NCBI GenBank assembly: GCA_964017185.1
Contig: OZ024882.1
Span: forward strand, 41,585,431-41,649,430
Direction of reading: 5' to 3'
DNA from: Rugalucina vietnamica
Taxonomy: Eukaryota > Mollusca > Bivalvia > Lucinida > Lucinidae
DNA length: 64,000 nucleotides
Shown: one piece after another, positions 34,340-46,815 of the stretch
Layout of the letters: each line of letters begins with the position of its first letter
Numbering within the stretch: position 1 is the stretch's first letter
Translations under genes and position numbers: made by a program
The notes under the pieces: model-generated
What the model saw: the letters and a program-made list of their open reading frames with translations, nothing else
Told to the model about the DNA's origin: nothing
Database searches by the model: none

Positions 34340-36770
34340 TAGCCGTATGTCCGGAAATTATTACCTGTACACGTACAGATAATAAATAAAAGTTAAAACT
34401 GCGATCCTTTAAGAGATCCTTTAAGAGCAGTGACCATTATTGAGATAGGGAATGTGCCATACAACGGTTTCGGCTACTAAAGCTTTGTCAGTTACTCGTT
34501 AGATTTGGAAACATGGAACGAAAGAAAATAACAGTATTTTAACGTTCAACAGGGTAGTCGATACAAAGACTTCCATATTCCAAATGGAGTATCTTACATG
34601 TATGTGTTGGTTTGTTGATAGACATGCAGTGTTTTACATGTACTACTTATCTTTCCCATTCACTCCCATTATATTTTCACCTAAATCAAAACTCATTCTT
34701 ATGCTTCAGTATAAATCTTAGCGGACCCCCAACTCATTCAGCGGCTTAGAGTACGCGCCACACCGCATGCAAATGCAGCAAAGAAATAGGGGGTTAGCCA
34801 GCATGTATTTTTTGCTGTTTATGGACACCCCCAAAACGATCACATTTGATAAATGAGAATTCAAAATCACTACATCTAACATGGGAAAATATAGTTTATT
34901 ATTAAATCACACTATTGATAATAAAGGTTACAATATCGTATGATACAGGCGGTTGATAGATACTCATGATCAATCGTAGGTAGCCCTATATTAAATTTAC
35001 TGCCGTAAATATGCTAACACTTTGGGCCAGTCGCTTACAACGATATGATTAAAGGCCCCTGTCCTAAATAGTGCTGATAGCAATATACGATGCGCATTTT
35101 AATGCAAATTCAGTCGCTAGTCGTTAACATACATCGCAAAGAGGAAAAGTGAAATACGCTCCCCTTGTCTTACTCCATGTAAATGGCTCAAAAGTGTTAT
35201 CATGCTTTGCGTTTGGTTTAAGGCGACTCTACAATCAATCAACACTCTTCTCGTCTAAATATGAATCTAGTTGTTAAATTGCATTGTTGCAATTTTACCA
35301 ATTTTGATCATATTACATGTAGCACACAGCCACATGAGTTTTATTGTTAATATTAACCTACAATAGCTCATTGCTTCTTTCACATCGAGTTCAGCTTATA
35401 TAAGTGCAGCTGTACTTCTTGGAGGACAAGGAACGACGTGTATACTATTCTCACACCCTACATGTACCTAGGTGATAAAAAGTAATTTAAATAAATAATA
35501 AAATTGACATCAAGACATGTACATTTCCCAGTTCTACATCGCAACTGTCAGTTGAGCAACAAGTTATGAAACTTAACATGTAAACCGTCTGGAATTTGTG
35601 ACCATAATTACACTGAAGCTATGGTCTACAAATTGTTTTTGACATGCGCGGCACGGTGGCGACAATTTGTACATAGTGGTACATGTATATGTTCAAGTAA
35701 TCGGCTTTGTAATGTTTATGTTCACAAGTCTTTGGGGCCACGTTGGCGCGACTTGGGAGTTTGATTTATGAAGCTCTAGTCGTAGAGAAAAATAACTTTG
35801 ATTTGTGGCTTAGCGTCTCAATCAACAGCAATGGTCAAGTCTTTTCTACTAAAAAAAAATAATAAAAAAAATATAACTTCTACTCAAAATAAGGATGTCA
35901 TGACACCAAACAAGTGCTCCTTAACATAACCACCCGAGTAAGCCAATAAGGCTAATGTGTATAGGTTGACTTAAACAACTTTTCCTGGGCAAGCAAAAAT
36001 GGCCATACATGTAGCATACAGCATGGTTGAAGCTTTGGAATGCATACATGTATAATTAAACTTGAGCGATATTTTCGATTCTCACTCTACATAAAAGCAA
36101 ACCATTATAACTCAGTATATTTGGTAGTCGAGCAATAAAAGGTGTGTCACCCGTTTTATATATGAACAGGTTGTTTGCATACTGGTTACATTTGATACAA
36201 ATGATCCGTTCTACCATTGAATGAGTTGACTGATCTTGATATATGATTCAGTGGTCATATATGTACACGGAACGAGCATGACGCCAGATAGTCTAAGTTG
36301 TCAAACAGAACTGTATACTTGATGGTCAAAACAGAGTATACGCGAGGGACCACCGCACAAGATTATTTATGCTTTGTGTCTCGTTGCTGCATAAATATGC
36401 ATCTGGTCATAAAAAGTTGTGGAAATAGCTACGGAAACAGACAAAGAGACGGTTTACATTGACGCTTATAAGGGAGTAACATGTTCAGAAGACATAAATG
36501 TTGCCTTTGCTCGGCAGTAAAAGCGTCGCTCTTCATGGTGGCATAAACAACATTTGCGAGTATGGTTTGTTCTGTCGTAGCAATGTGTGTATGATTTATT
36601 CGACAAACATATGTATGTACGACCCAGATTAGAAGTCATACATGTTACAGATTGTTGTGCATGACAGGCTTATCATAAGCCTATTCAGTAGCATATAGAT
36701 AGTGAGTAAATTGAGTAAGAATCTCTTTCCAGCAATTTCTTAAAGACCTAGATTGCTATCTTTTGATAAT
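34340..36770. other. Intergenic, no supported gene
   Basis: AT-rich sequence with no long frame and no exon-like pattern. A word pair CCTTTAAGAGATCCTTTAAG near 34.4 kb recurs inverted near 42.4 kb (GCTCTTAAAGGATCTCAG), marking a dispersed repeat. Confidence 0.5.
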
Positions 36771-37085
36771 CTAAGCTGGACATGACACTAGAAACCTATT
36801 GGCCTGACAATGACTCTGAACACACGTAGGGGCCCCGAAAGGAAAAAAAAATCAAGGGAGACATGTTTGCTAAACAGATAATTATAGAACCAGTAAGGAG
36901 TGGTACCACTGGTTCTTTTAATGGTCCCTTTATTACCCCCTGCGGAGATGACAATGTTCATGACAATTATTTGATCTCTGGACAAGCAGGGGTCATAAAC
37001 CGAATAAACAGTGGTACCAGGAGCTACAGAATCTATCCATTTATCTCTTTCTTTGGCTTTGAAATCCGAGTCAAAGTTCCGTATG
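36770..37085 (+). repeat. Family G repeat, copy 1
   Basis: Shares GACATGACACTA, TGACTCTGAA, GTAGGGGCC and GGGGTCATAAACCGAATAAA with copies at 44.8 and 50.3 kb. The 76-codon frame inside is not a gene. Confidence 0.65.
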
Positions 37086-37205
37086 CAATTTGAACGCGTA
37101 CATCGATGATTTAAAAAAAGGTATTTGTTTCAGCCAAAATGCTTACAATTGTGCCATTGGAGAATCAAACAATGGCGAATGCTAAAATATAGAAAATAAA
37201 AACCA

Positions 37206-37455
37206 GGGCCCAGTTGTTCAAAGTTTCGTTAGCTTAACACTGTCGTTAAGCCCTTATTTTGTTATTCAAAAGCAAATACGTTGTTATTATTTGTTGAAAA
37301 AAATGTGAGAATCCTTTGCAATTGAGAATCCTTTGCATTGCAAAGGATTCTCACATTTTTTTCAACAAAAAATAACAGTGTATTTGTAATATTGCCATTT
37401 GAAATTTTAGCAAATCGTTAACTAACGACTTCGTTAATTTTGAACAACTGGCCCC
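37206..37455. repeat. Foldback MITE with GGCCCAGTTGTTCAAA termini
   Basis: GGGCCCAGTTGTTCAAAG at the left and TTTGAACAACTGGCCCC at the right. An inner palindrome of about 80 bp contains ATGTGAGAATCCTTTGCA and its mirror. Its outer GGSCCAGTT matches the termini of the 3.8-kb composite at 20.3-24.0 kb. Confidence 0.85.
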
Positions 37456-37459
37456 AGTA

Positions 37460-38390
37460 TTTTGAAGACTCGAGCTTTTTATTACAGGAAGTGTCTGTTT
37501 AAATTATGATGTCTGTCACAATGTAAGAAAAATACACACGCATTTTCATATTTGGGGCAAACACCTTGGTTTGGCGCATAACTTAATTCAGCTTATGACA
37601 TGTACTGAAAGTATGAAACGTCACATACGCGAAGATACAACAACATGAACTAAAGGGGCAACGTTTTTGCCACCCTGCGAGTTTTATTACCTGGGATACC
37701 TGTTGAGATTTAAGTAGGTTGTGACCTAACTACTGGTCTAGGTAAGTTTGAGCCTCAGTATTACACTTGCATTTGTGGTACCACTGTTTATTGGTTTTAT
37801 GACTCCTGCTAGTGCATTGTGATCCATACATCAAAACACTGTCATAATTATGTGTTCATGAAAGTTAGCTACATGTACAAGGTACATGCTTATAAAACGT
37901 GATATAATATTTGCGTTTGAAAACGGTGTTTCTCAAGTCCTTTTATTGGGATATGACGGATGATGTATAAATATTTAAAAAAAATATTTTAAAATATTTT
38001 AAAACTATTCAAATATCATCTAATCAGTAGATAATCATAAACATATGATCAGAATATGATGCCAGCCCATTGTTTATAAACGTACATGTAAGACATGCTA
38101 AAATGTTTGACTTATTACATAATAACTAAAATTCTTAAAACAATAAAGCGTTATTGCGTTTTAGATTAAGAAGGTGTGGGAGCTTATTGGATTACGTTTA
38201 TGTTTTGCTTAATAAAGAAGTTTACAGAAGAAGAAAAATATTTCATAAGTATAGGCCTATTTGCCCTTGAGCATGACAAATACAAACACAATTATGGCGA
38301 ACAGTATATACATGTACCTTCAAAGAGTAGCATACATACATCTCGTATATAATAAAACTCATATAAAATTTACAGGAGAGGTCGTACCAC
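37460..38390. other. Intergenic, no supported gene
   Basis: AT-rich, with no exon-like signal seen on either strand. Confidence 0.5.
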
Positions 38391-38394
38391 TGCA

Positions 38395-38735
38395 TAAGAT
38401 GAGGGTGAGGTTATGGCCATGTAAAACCGATTTAAGCCTGCCAGTAATTTTCATTACCGATCGTTCCAAGGCGATACTTCTGTGGTGTTTATTTTTGTTT
38501 TATGTCTTCGTGTTGAATTTTTGTGTTGTTAGCACTTTATGTGCGTTTTCGAATTTTTAGTTAAGTTTGGGTGGCTGAGTGGCCACCTATTGGGAAAATG
38601 GTTGCCCATTCGGCTTAAAATATGTTTTCTTAGTATAAGTACTTGATTGTTAATTTAGTTTTTTCCAACCTCGGTTTTTGGAGTGGGAATTTCTTTCTGA
38701 TAGCGCCATTTCCTGATCGTTGCCTACTTTTACTT
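38395..38735 (-). repeat. Family F repeat (reversed)
   Basis: Contains TTCCAAGGCGATACTTCTGT, GGTGGCTGAGTGGCCACC, CATTCGGCTTA and TTCCTGATCGTTGCCTAC, the reverse of the family F word order. Confidence 0.75.
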
Positions 38736-39650
38736 TTAAACGTTTTTGCTATTTATAGCCATGGCGGCCATCTTGGTCAGGTGACCTGGGCCATAAACAA
38801 CTTTTGTTCCCCCTTCCTAAGGATGCTCCTCATGAAGACTAATTTGGTTTGCCTAGAAGTTTCAAAGGAGAAGACCATTGAACATTGTGAACAACAACGA
38901 CGGACGACGGACCATGGGTATACTATAAGCTCACCTTGTAAGCCTAAGGGCTCAGGTGAGGTAAAAACCTGTGGATCATTGCTCGAGAAGTAGTTGCATA
39001 TATTACACCTGTAACACGTCTGTTATGACATATGGGATTATGTATTGTTGACTGTCATAATTAATGACGTTAGAAGTACCTTTTTACGTACGGTTTTGGG
39101 AATGATAGTCAGTTAGAGTTAAGGCAGCTTTCACACAGAAAGGGCCTATTTAGGAACAATATTTACAAAATGAAGAACTTGAACTTATGTTTAGGTCTAT
39201 TATTATGTTTAGTTGGAATAGAATATTCGTATGGAATGCTTTCAAATTGGAGAGGCAAGTTGGATTATACACGTTGCATACTATAAAAATGGAACATGTC
39301 ATAAAAAGACGAATAGGTTTCATGAAAAATCATTTACATGTTTTCGTACTTTTTTTCCGCAAATCATAATAGTGTTATGTAAAATGACACTAAAACGCCG
39401 TTCGATATATACTTTAGGCCAAAAGATCCGCACGGGTAACATTAATACGTACAACAAAAACCGATAAAAAATTAGTTTGGTGAAAAATACATATCAAAAT
39501 GTTAAAATAAATGTCACAACTTGGATAGCTTGAAGCTTACCGCGGTGCAACTTATGAACGTGGACATTCCTGGACGTTCCTGGCTAATTTTGTCAGCAGA
39601 ACCTATTTGGTGCTAAGTCAGCGTCTTCCCGGAGTCGCGTACAGTTTCGC
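38735..39650. other. Intergenic, no supported gene
   Basis: One open frame of 116 codons (38643-38993) begins inside family F and has no recognisable domain. Confidence 0.5.
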
Positions 39651-39654
39651 AAAA

Positions 39655-40045
39655 TGTTTGCCCCGAAGATCTGTATTTTATACTTCACCGTGAAAACCAA
39701 TCTATATCAAAACTTGATAAAATTGGTATTTTCATTGATATGAAATTTCACTGATATAAAATCTTACTGATATCAATAGTCACTAGTGACTGATATCAGC
39801 CTATATCTTCACTGTAGAAGAGGAACTACTTTTTTCAGTTGAAAGTATAAAATAAAAAGAAAATTTGCCTTTTTTTCGGTGGATACCAAATGTCTTTTTT
39901 TCGGTGGATACCAAATGTATTTCATCTCGTGAGTTGAAAACATCAAAATTTTTACTCGTGATGCGCAGTCGTGAAAATTCTGAGTTTTCAACTCACTCGA
40001 TGAAATATATTTGGTACTCACCTCAAAAAGCAAATATCCTCTACT
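39655..40045 (-). repeat. Family I repeat, copy 2 (reversed)
   Basis: Shares the GATACCAAATGTATTTCATC and TCACTCGATGAAATATATTT arms and the ACTGATATCA-rich flank with the 7.2-kb copy. An 18-bp stretch (TTTTTTTCGGTGGATACC) is directly duplicated inside it. Confidence 0.65.
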
Positions 40046-40445
40046 TATCTCAGTGTAATGACCTCAGATTTTCACACGTAGACGCTCTGAACGCACATCG
40101 ATCTGCAACCATGTCAGTTCAAGTGAAACGTTAGTATTTATTGCATGCTTATGCCCATAAAATGCTAAATAAAACATGTTTTAGGTTCTTCAAGATCTAG
40201 CCGCTCTACTGCACGTAACCATCGTCACGTAGTCAGCTTCATAGTGAGTTTTTTTCCAAATGTTTCACGGTCAGATGAGAGTTGAACTTCAATATCAATA
40301 ACACAACAAATATGTACATAATCGGTTACATGTACACAGAAGCAAGAAAAACGCGAGATTTGACGTCGTGAGTATAACAGCTGACATGCGCGACAGTACA
40401 TGAAAAATTGAGCAAATGTTTATTCCCGGTATTGGCGAATAATAA

Positions 40446-40724
40446 CATTATGAAAACATGCCCATGCAATAAACTGAGATTTTTTAAAGTGTAAAAACTG
40501 AAAATTTTCAATAGAAAAATTTTGATATTTTTCTTATTTTTGCTCGAAACATAGATTGTGAGTACACGTTAGAACCGCCTCGCCGAGGCGGTTCTAACGA
40601 GTACCCACAATCTATGTTTTGGAGCAAAGATAAGAAAAATAGGTACACCCCTACATACCCCAGTTTTACTATATAAAAGTGGGGTTCAAGGGGGTATACA
40701 TTACACGGACATCTTTTCCTGATG
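40446..40724 (-). repeat. Family A palindromic MITE, copy 6 (reversed)
   Basis: Full reversed copy with an intact central palindrome, in the intergenic region. Confidence 0.82.
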
Positions 40725-40729
40725 AGAAA

Positions 40730-41790
40730 GGAATTAAATTTCACAAGAACATCTTTGCTCCATTAAAGTAAATGTTTTCGTTCCATGCAGAATTTTTGGC
40801 CTTAGGTATACGCATGAATAAGTCCATCCAGTGATAATAAATGCATACAGTCCCGGACTGTTTAAAGAAAACGAATCAGATTTTGCGATTCGCGGTGGAC
40901 ACCAAGCGATTTTATGTAGCGGTATATTTTACGTGTTACACTGTGCATTCATGTCGATCTCTCCGAGTTATAATGCATACAACAAAATACAAATAACTGC
41001 TAAATGCATCCCGAAATAAGTACACATATAAATAAGCGAATTCATCTTGCAGTTCCATAAACTAAAAGCGTTTCACTTATCTTAAGAAAAATAGACATAG
41101 CGCTTTCTTTTTTCTAATAGTCCAATCAAATTAAACGAATAAAATTGTAACCTGAGGTGGATCATGCCAACAACATAAGTAAATTTATCAAAAAAGGTAT
41201 AAGAGAACCCAGATTTCGTATTTTGTGATTGGGGAAGTTTTTTCACTCCGTTGTGCACTTTCTTTTATTATGATTAAGAAATGACGTTCATTTCTTATTT
41301 CTTAAACTAGCATGAAAGTTTCCAGTTCGGCTGTGCACTGATTCTGTCTACCTGCCTGTCGATTCCAGTTTTGTGACTACTAAACAGATGGCAATACCTC
41401 GCTTGGATCAGCTAGATATCTTGCTCTTCATGTGTGTTGTTAAACGTGTTGTAATGTCATGCATTGTCCGTTCTTTTCCGCCCTGTGCCTGTCATGAGAA
41501 TTTGGTTTTGAATCTTAATTGCATTCATGTGCCTTCCATCATGCTGATTCATTGTAGTAACCGACATCAAAAAAGTGGCATGTTGTACCCATTGTCGGAG
41601 TTGATTTGCTTGTGTCGGCAATGGTGGGAGGACTATCTTCACTGGTCGCAAACATATTTCATTTACGCTGCATTTGCAATGGTGTATCTAATGTATTCTA
41701 ATTGTTATTACTTCCCGATGTGTTAATTGCACAATTAAGTCACATAATTATAAGTGCATATGTCCGTCCTTTGAACCCTTCGTAATTAAT
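40730..41790. other. Intergenic, no supported gene
   Basis: The largest frame (41373-41726, 117 codons, initiated at GTG) includes QWWEDYLHW and several cysteines, but no splice, leader or family match supports it. Confidence 0.4.
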
Positions 41791-41794
41791 AAAT

Positions 41795-42051
41795 GAGTCG
41801 CGACGCGAGAAAACCGGTCCTCGGGGTTTCCTGGACGTCTGACACAAAACCGGTCTGTGTAGCTTCAAAAGATGGATAGATGCTTGAAATTTCGGATTGA
41901 AGAAGAAGTGGAATAATACTGTCCGTGTAGCGAAAACAAAAGGCACTGATCAGCTTCGCAGTTAATGTCAGCTTCGCAGCAGTTACTGCGAAGCTGATCT
42001 GCGCCTTTGTTTTCGCCTAGGCAAAAATTCGGTTTTCTCATGGCGCGGCTC
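41795..42051 (-). repeat. Family B hairpin MITE, copy 8 (arm duplication)
   Basis: GAGTCGCGACGCGAGAAAACC to CATGGCGCGGCTC, flanked by AAAT/AAAT. One hairpin arm is partly duplicated (CAGCTTCGCAG occurs twice), making this copy about 23 bp longer. Confidence 0.87.
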
Positions 42052-42054
42052 AAA

Positions 42055-43155
42055 TATGACACCTTAATGTAGTATTACTCAGTGGACAGTATTACTTAAG
42101 ATGCACATGAATATTTGGTGACAATCATTGCTTGAAAAAGTGATAGTATTGCTTGTTATTGTTTCGCCATAAAATTTAAGTTGTTGGTGGCAGTATTTAT
42201 AAGCACCACGAGTCGTCAAATATAGGGGCTTTTCTAAACACCATTTAATATTTTAGCCTCATTTGGATAATAACGACTACCCTATTGAAAGTTGCAAAAT
42301 TACAGTAATCATACTTTGGCTCCATGTTGCCAAATCTATAGAGTCACTGAAGAGGCTTAATTAGCCGAAACCGGTATGGCCCACCCCCTTTCTCATTAAT
42401 ATGCTCACTGCTCTTAAAGGATCTCAGTTTTATTTTTGTTAATTATTACTTCAAATAAACTGATACAAAGTATAAATGCTTCAATTCCTTTGACAATCAT
42501 TATTAATAAAATGAACTTGAACAATAAATATACTGGAGATGCGGGATTCGAGCTCGCGTAGCCAAGAATTTTTAAAGTGCATGTACATTCTCGTACTTAC
42601 CATACTTACTTACTCTATCCACTTAGTCATGGTTACCACAGGAGATATATACATTTACTGAAGATGATTTTGTCTTATTTAATACACATTTTAGTTATTT
42701 TATTTGATTTATATTTGGAACTCACTGAATCTATATTCAGAGCATATTTCATCCTAAGACGTATAATAGAAGAAAAAAATAGGACAATCCAGGATACGAC
42801 GTATCCTGGTTCAAGACATGTGCTTGGGTGTATTTAAGGGCAAAGTTACTGAGCCAAACTTATCACATAACACGTCAGAAGAAGTTGAATTTCTTCTTTT
42901 GCCAAATTCTTCTCAAAATACTGTCTTTAAATCTGGTATCTATTCTCAACACAGTGACGACTTTGTTTTATGTCTATCATTAATCACATTTAAAAGTGAT
43001 CAGGAGTGCTAAAAGGTTTCAGTCGAACATTTAAGTATTTTGTGTGCACATGCTGTGCCGCGTTTACTGCAAATGCATTTGTGCTATAACTTGACAGAAT
43101 GTAATGATAAACGACTTTGAGACGAAAACTACCCACTATTTTGATGAGGGTCTGC
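42055..43155. other. Intergenic, no supported gene
   Basis: Includes the dispersed-repeat word near 42.34-42.43 kb. Several frames of 60-90 codons lack recognisable features. Confidence 0.45.
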
Positions 43156-43157
43156 TT

Positions 43158-43385
43158 CCAAGGCGATACTTCTGTTGTGGTTCTAATTGTTTAATGTTTT
43201 GTCGTTGAATGATTTGTGCTGTTTGCACCTTATGTGTGTTTCCATATTTTAGTTAAGTTCTGGTAACTGAGTGGCCGCTATTGGGAAAATAGCTGCTCAC
43301 TCAAATGAGTTTTTTTCCCATCTTGGGTTTTGGCTGATTGCGCCGATTCCTGATCATTGCCTACTTTTACCTTTTTCTAACTGAC
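43158..43385 (-). repeat. Family F repeat (reversed)
   Basis: CCAAGGCGATACTTCTGTTG, GGTAACTGAGTGGCCGC and TTCCTGATCATTGCCTAC in the reverse family F order. Confidence 0.72.
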
Positions 43386-43469
43386 CAAGATTTGGGGAGT
43401 TTATTTCCATATTCAAACTCGTCTTATTAATCAAACTGCCATAGTAACTGCCAGCGATAGCCAACGCAA

Positions 43470-43565
43470 TTTTTTAACTCATTTAAGCCTGGCGTCCCTT
43501 TTATGGGACATAGGCAAACAACAGCGCGGCGTCCCATCTGGGGCTATTCTGTTTGCTTAGAGGCA
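43470..43565. repeat. Family K hairpin, copy 2 with extended end
   Basis: CTCATTTAAGCCTGGCGTCC, then ATGGGACATAGGCAAACA, and finally CATCTGGGGCTATTCTGTTT. The extended end is shared with the copy at 52.18 kb. Confidence 0.7.
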
Positions 43566-44285
43566 ATTCACCAAATGAATAAAATGGGAGAATCCACTCG
43601 TCAAGTGGGTTAACATTGCTGCCTGTGAGAAACTGGATTTTCATTTTGGTGCCGGAAAGCAGTGTATCCGTGGTGACAGTTTATGAACAGGACAACAGTA
43701 CGAGCTTAAAAAGTGCCCAAGAACCCTAAGGCTGTCATGTTATCTCTGAATACAACCAAATCGGTCTTGCCGCTATGTGTGACACCGCCCTAGACCATGG
43801 CAGAACCGTCTCTTAATCGACTGACTCAACCACACATGGGTCAGTTTGCCGTTCCCTATCTCTTATTATATTAAACGGACTCAACGCTATTTTTTCGAAA
43901 AGACTTCTGCCTGACATACGGCCACAAATTAGTCTCCTGCAATATCGAGATTCGTCAATGAACAGGACATGTTATCCATGAATGGCCAAAGAAAAATGGC
44001 AAAATTTTAACGTTTACGTTGCATTATAGGTTTGGCTCAGTATACATGTAATAAAACATTTGGTGGAAAGACCTTCTGTATATTCAACACTACGTTCATG
44101 TTATTACATTTTGCTTTGGTTTATAAATTTCTCATAAATTTCTTTTACATTAATGGCAAAGGCAATTTAATTTTAGAAATCGTACAATGCTCACGGCAAT
44201 GCACGTGAGTCCTTTTTAATCCCATACAAAAAAGAATACAACTTGTTATTGTCGGCAAAGTATTTCAATTTTACACATTTTACAG
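43566..44285. other. Upstream region of interrupted-defensin locus 1; leader exon not found
   Basis: By analogy with locus 2, an exon encoding a signal peptide and ending in phase 1 should lie upstream of 44286. I did not find a convincing one here. Confidence 0.4.
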
Positions 44286-44462
44286 AGGTACAGAATCACT
44301 GCCGTGCTGAAGGTGGCTACTGTATAAACACAATCCCACCCCAGCCCCCAAGACCAAAGAAAAGGCCACAAAGACGACGTATGGGCCGACGGAGAGGCAT
44401 GCCAAGAACTCGGACCAGGAAGGGTAGTAGAATGACCGGTGGTGCACGAGCTGGAGCACGAA
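44286..44462 (+). CDS. Interrupted defensin-like locus 1: exon with C1-C2 and basic linker
   Basis: Acceptor ATTTTACAG, donor GTAAGA. It enters in phase 1 (two bases finish a codon, probably E) and leaves in phase 1. It encodes VQNHCRAEGGYC, a C-x2-E-G-G-x-C motif with six residues between cysteines as in beta-defensins. An extremely basic linker follows (PRPKKRPQRRR, GRRRGMPRTRTRKGSR). The next exon supplies the remaining linker and four cysteines. It matches the cysteine exon of the locus at 55-58 kb in phase and motif. Without the first exon the gene is incomplete in this annotation. It is secreted only if the missing exon supplies a leader. Antimicrobial function is inference from the frame and charge. 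Confidence 0.72.
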
Positions 44463-44804
44463 GTAAGATATCATAATATATACCATTCATGAATTAGAGT
44501 AATGCCAATTTAAAGAAATAAACAATGCCATGAACTTACCAAAGTAAACTCAAGGTTGTATACATGTGTAAATTGCTATACAGTCGTCTGTAAATTGCTG
44601 TACCACACGTCAGTAAATTGCTGTACCATTATGTGTTTCTCGTTTTTTGCTGTACCATACGTCTGTAAATATCACTAGTCTGTAAATTGTTTCATTATAC
44701 ATTAAGTTTATTGTTGTTCTTTACGTCTCTGTAAATTGCAGTAGCAGGCGTCTTTTAATGTCTATACATGTATCCCTACCTATTGAGGGTCTTTAAACGA
44801 TCTC

Positions 44805-45140
44805 TTATGAGGGACATGACACTAAAACCTGGTGGCCCGGTAATGACTCTGAATTCATGTAGGGGCCTCAAAGGAAACTCAATATTAATTGCAGAAGGAA
44901 ACAGTTTTACTGCATATTTTATCATGGACCATAAAACAATAAACAGCAGTACCACATGTATTATCCACCAGAGGCCTATTTACTACTCCCAGCAGAGATG
45001 AGATAATCGCCTAATTATGCCGCTGCTTTGATCGATGAATCATATTGCATCAGAAGGGGTCATAAATCGAATAAACACTTAAGCAGGGGTCATAATTCGA
45101 ATAACAACTTTAGCTCCTTTTGAGACTCTCCCTTAAAATT
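44805..45140 (+). repeat. Family G repeat, copy 2 (in the intron of locus 1)
   Basis: GGGACATGACACTAAAACC, TGTAGGGGCCTCAAAGGAAA and GGGGTCATAAATCGAATAAA match family G. The last word is partly duplicated. Confidence 0.65.
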
Positions 45141-45186
45141 GCTGTACCATACGTCTAAACATTGTTGTACCACGCATCTGTAAATT

Positions 45187-45421
45187 GAGCCTGTGTTTGA
45201 GAAAACCAACAATTTAGGTTCCGACCAGGTCCGACACAAACCGGGCTGTACAGTCACAGAAGATGGTTAGAGGCTGGAAATTTTGGATTTGGAAAGTAAA
45301 TGAATTGTACTGTCCGTGTAGCGAAAACAAAGGCGCTGATCAGCTTCGCAGTTACCGCGAAGCTGATCTGCTCCTTTGTTTTTCGCCTATGCAGATTATT
45401 GTTTTTCCCATGCGGCGGCTC
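45187..45421 (-). repeat. Family B hairpin MITE, copy 9 (abuts a splice acceptor)
   Basis: GAGCCTGTGTTTGAGAAAACC to CATGCGGCGGCTC. Only 21 bp separate it from the terminal exon of locus 1, so the pyrimidine run GTTTTTCCC before the acceptor lies in the element. Confidence 0.87.
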
Positions 45422-45442
45422 AGTTGTCATATCACGTTCCAG

Positions 45443-45807
45443 GACCAGGAGCTCAAGGTGGTGCTGCAGCTGGTCCCCCGCCCTACCAGGCCCCACCAGC
45501 TCAAAACACATGGACTCAACAAGGTCAAGGTCAGCAGGCCTGGAACCAACCTCCTCCTCAACAACAACAACATCAGCAGCAGCAATCAGGTGGCTTTGAC
45601 TTCTTTAGTAACCCAATGTCATGGATGTTCTTCCAAACCAGAAAGAAGAGGCAGGCAGCTCAGCCTGAACCTTTTGAGCCCGGGGAGGCGCCCCAGATAC
45701 AGCCAGGACAGTCCGTTATGAGTTTCTTGAATCAGAACTGTAGGAAAGCAGAGCCGGATTTTGCCTGTATGCAACAAGGTGGTTGGTGTTGCAGACCACC
45801 CCTTTAA
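45443..45807 (+). CDS. Interrupted defensin-like locus 1: terminal exon with C3-C6
   Basis: Acceptor ATCACGTTCCAG, entering in phase 1 and ending in TAA at 45805-45807, with AATAAA at 45829. It encodes a Gly/Pro/Gln-rich linker (PPPQQQQHQQQQ), an aromatic patch (FDFFSNPMSWMFF), a furin-type site RKKR-Q, an acidic Pro-rich stretch, then NCRKAEPDFACMQQGGWCC and RPPL. Cysteine spacing is C-x8-C-x6-C-C. With the preceding exon, the C2-C3 gap is 145 residues. The exon starts 21 bp after a family B element. Other frames over the same bases are longer but have no splice or motif support. Confidence 0.75.
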
Positions 45808-45828
45808 CATTTGATGACGGTTAGGAGG

Positions 45829-45834
45829 AATAAA
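45829..45834 (+). promoter_or_regulatory. Poly(A) signal of interrupted defensin-like locus 1
   Basis: AATAAA 22 bp after the stop codon. Confidence 0.6.
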
Positions 45835-45839
45835 GGTGT

Positions 45840-46590
45840 GTTTTCCCATTGCTTTATAGTAGTAAATCGAATATGAGTGAACAACATGACGTATTAAAAA
45901 ACATTGAAACATTCTGTGACGTTCGCAGATTCATTTGTGATACTTCAACAGACAATACAAGGCATATGTATTTGGAATGTGACACATCTGTTTTAGCATC
46001 GTGAACTAAAGTTGTTTCTGTCACAAATGCCCTTTATTGTCCAAAAATGAAAACCTAGGAGCATTTGAATGAACAATAATCAAGTCTAAGCTCTGACATT
46101 TCAAGTCTTTAAATCTAAAGACAGTCTCTAATACATTTAAATACAGTTTATTATCAGTTCTGAATGTTTGTCAGCTCTTAGAACTGATACTAAGAATATA
46201 ATATCTTGAGGTATTCTATTCTATGATGATAGTAGTTGACTCACGTCACAGAATTACCGTTACAATTATGAATGAAATGAAAGTATTTGACCAATCGGAA
46301 CAGGCGTGTCATTCAGATTTATAACGATAAATCTGTGACGTAAATTTACTACGATCATAATAGAGTTTTAGAACGTGAAATCAAAATATCCCAAAACGTA
46401 ACTAGTTGTTCAATGACATTGGGTTAAAAGGCCACACGCAGGTGACATTTTGGGATAAAATGATAACAAGTTTAAATTATTTAGATTAAACTCATCTCTA
46501 TGATAATTTTATGTCAAATATTTTGACGTTTTAGCAAAATTTGCTGTATTCAGCTTATCATCTTTGCTGTGGTCCCGTTTATTATCGTAA
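45840..46590. other. Intergenic, no supported gene
   Basis: AT-rich sequence after locus 1, no exon-like pattern. Confidence 0.5.
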
Positions 46591-46595
46591 TAATT

Positions 46596-46815
46596 GAGCA
46601 TTTGCACGAGAAAAACAACAATTTACATTTCCGACCAGGTCCGACACAACCTGGCCTGTACCGACATAGAAGCAGGTTAGAAGCTAAGTCGACATAAGTC
46701 GAAGAGGGAATGTAATATCTGTGTAGCAAAAACAAATGCGCCAATCAGCTGTTTTGTTTTCGCATATGCAAAAAAACAAACAAACCAAAAAAACGGTTTT
46801 CACATGATGCATCTC
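46596..46815 (-). repeat. Family B hairpin MITE, copy 10 (degenerate)
   Basis: Recognised by CCGACCAGGTCCGACACAAC, GTGTAGCAAAAACAAATGCG and TTTTGTTTTCGCATATGC. The central hairpin is largely lost. Confidence 0.7.

Noticed and set aside
36863-37093. 76-codon frame with GSFNGPFITPCGDDN
   Set aside because: It lies in family G, and the other family G copies do not keep the frame.
41373-41726. 117-codon frame with several Cys and QWWEDYLHW
   Set aside because: Starts at GTG, has no leader or splice support, and no family was recognised. Kept only as a note.
42538-42568. tRNA-like B box (GCTCGAATCCCGC on the minus strand)
   Set aside because: No A box, anticodon arm or acceptor pairing around it; at most a SINE or tRNA relic.
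45263-45721. 152-codon plus-strand frame
   Set aside because: It begins in a family B element and reads the terminal exon of locus 1 in the wrong frame, without cysteine pattern or splice support.
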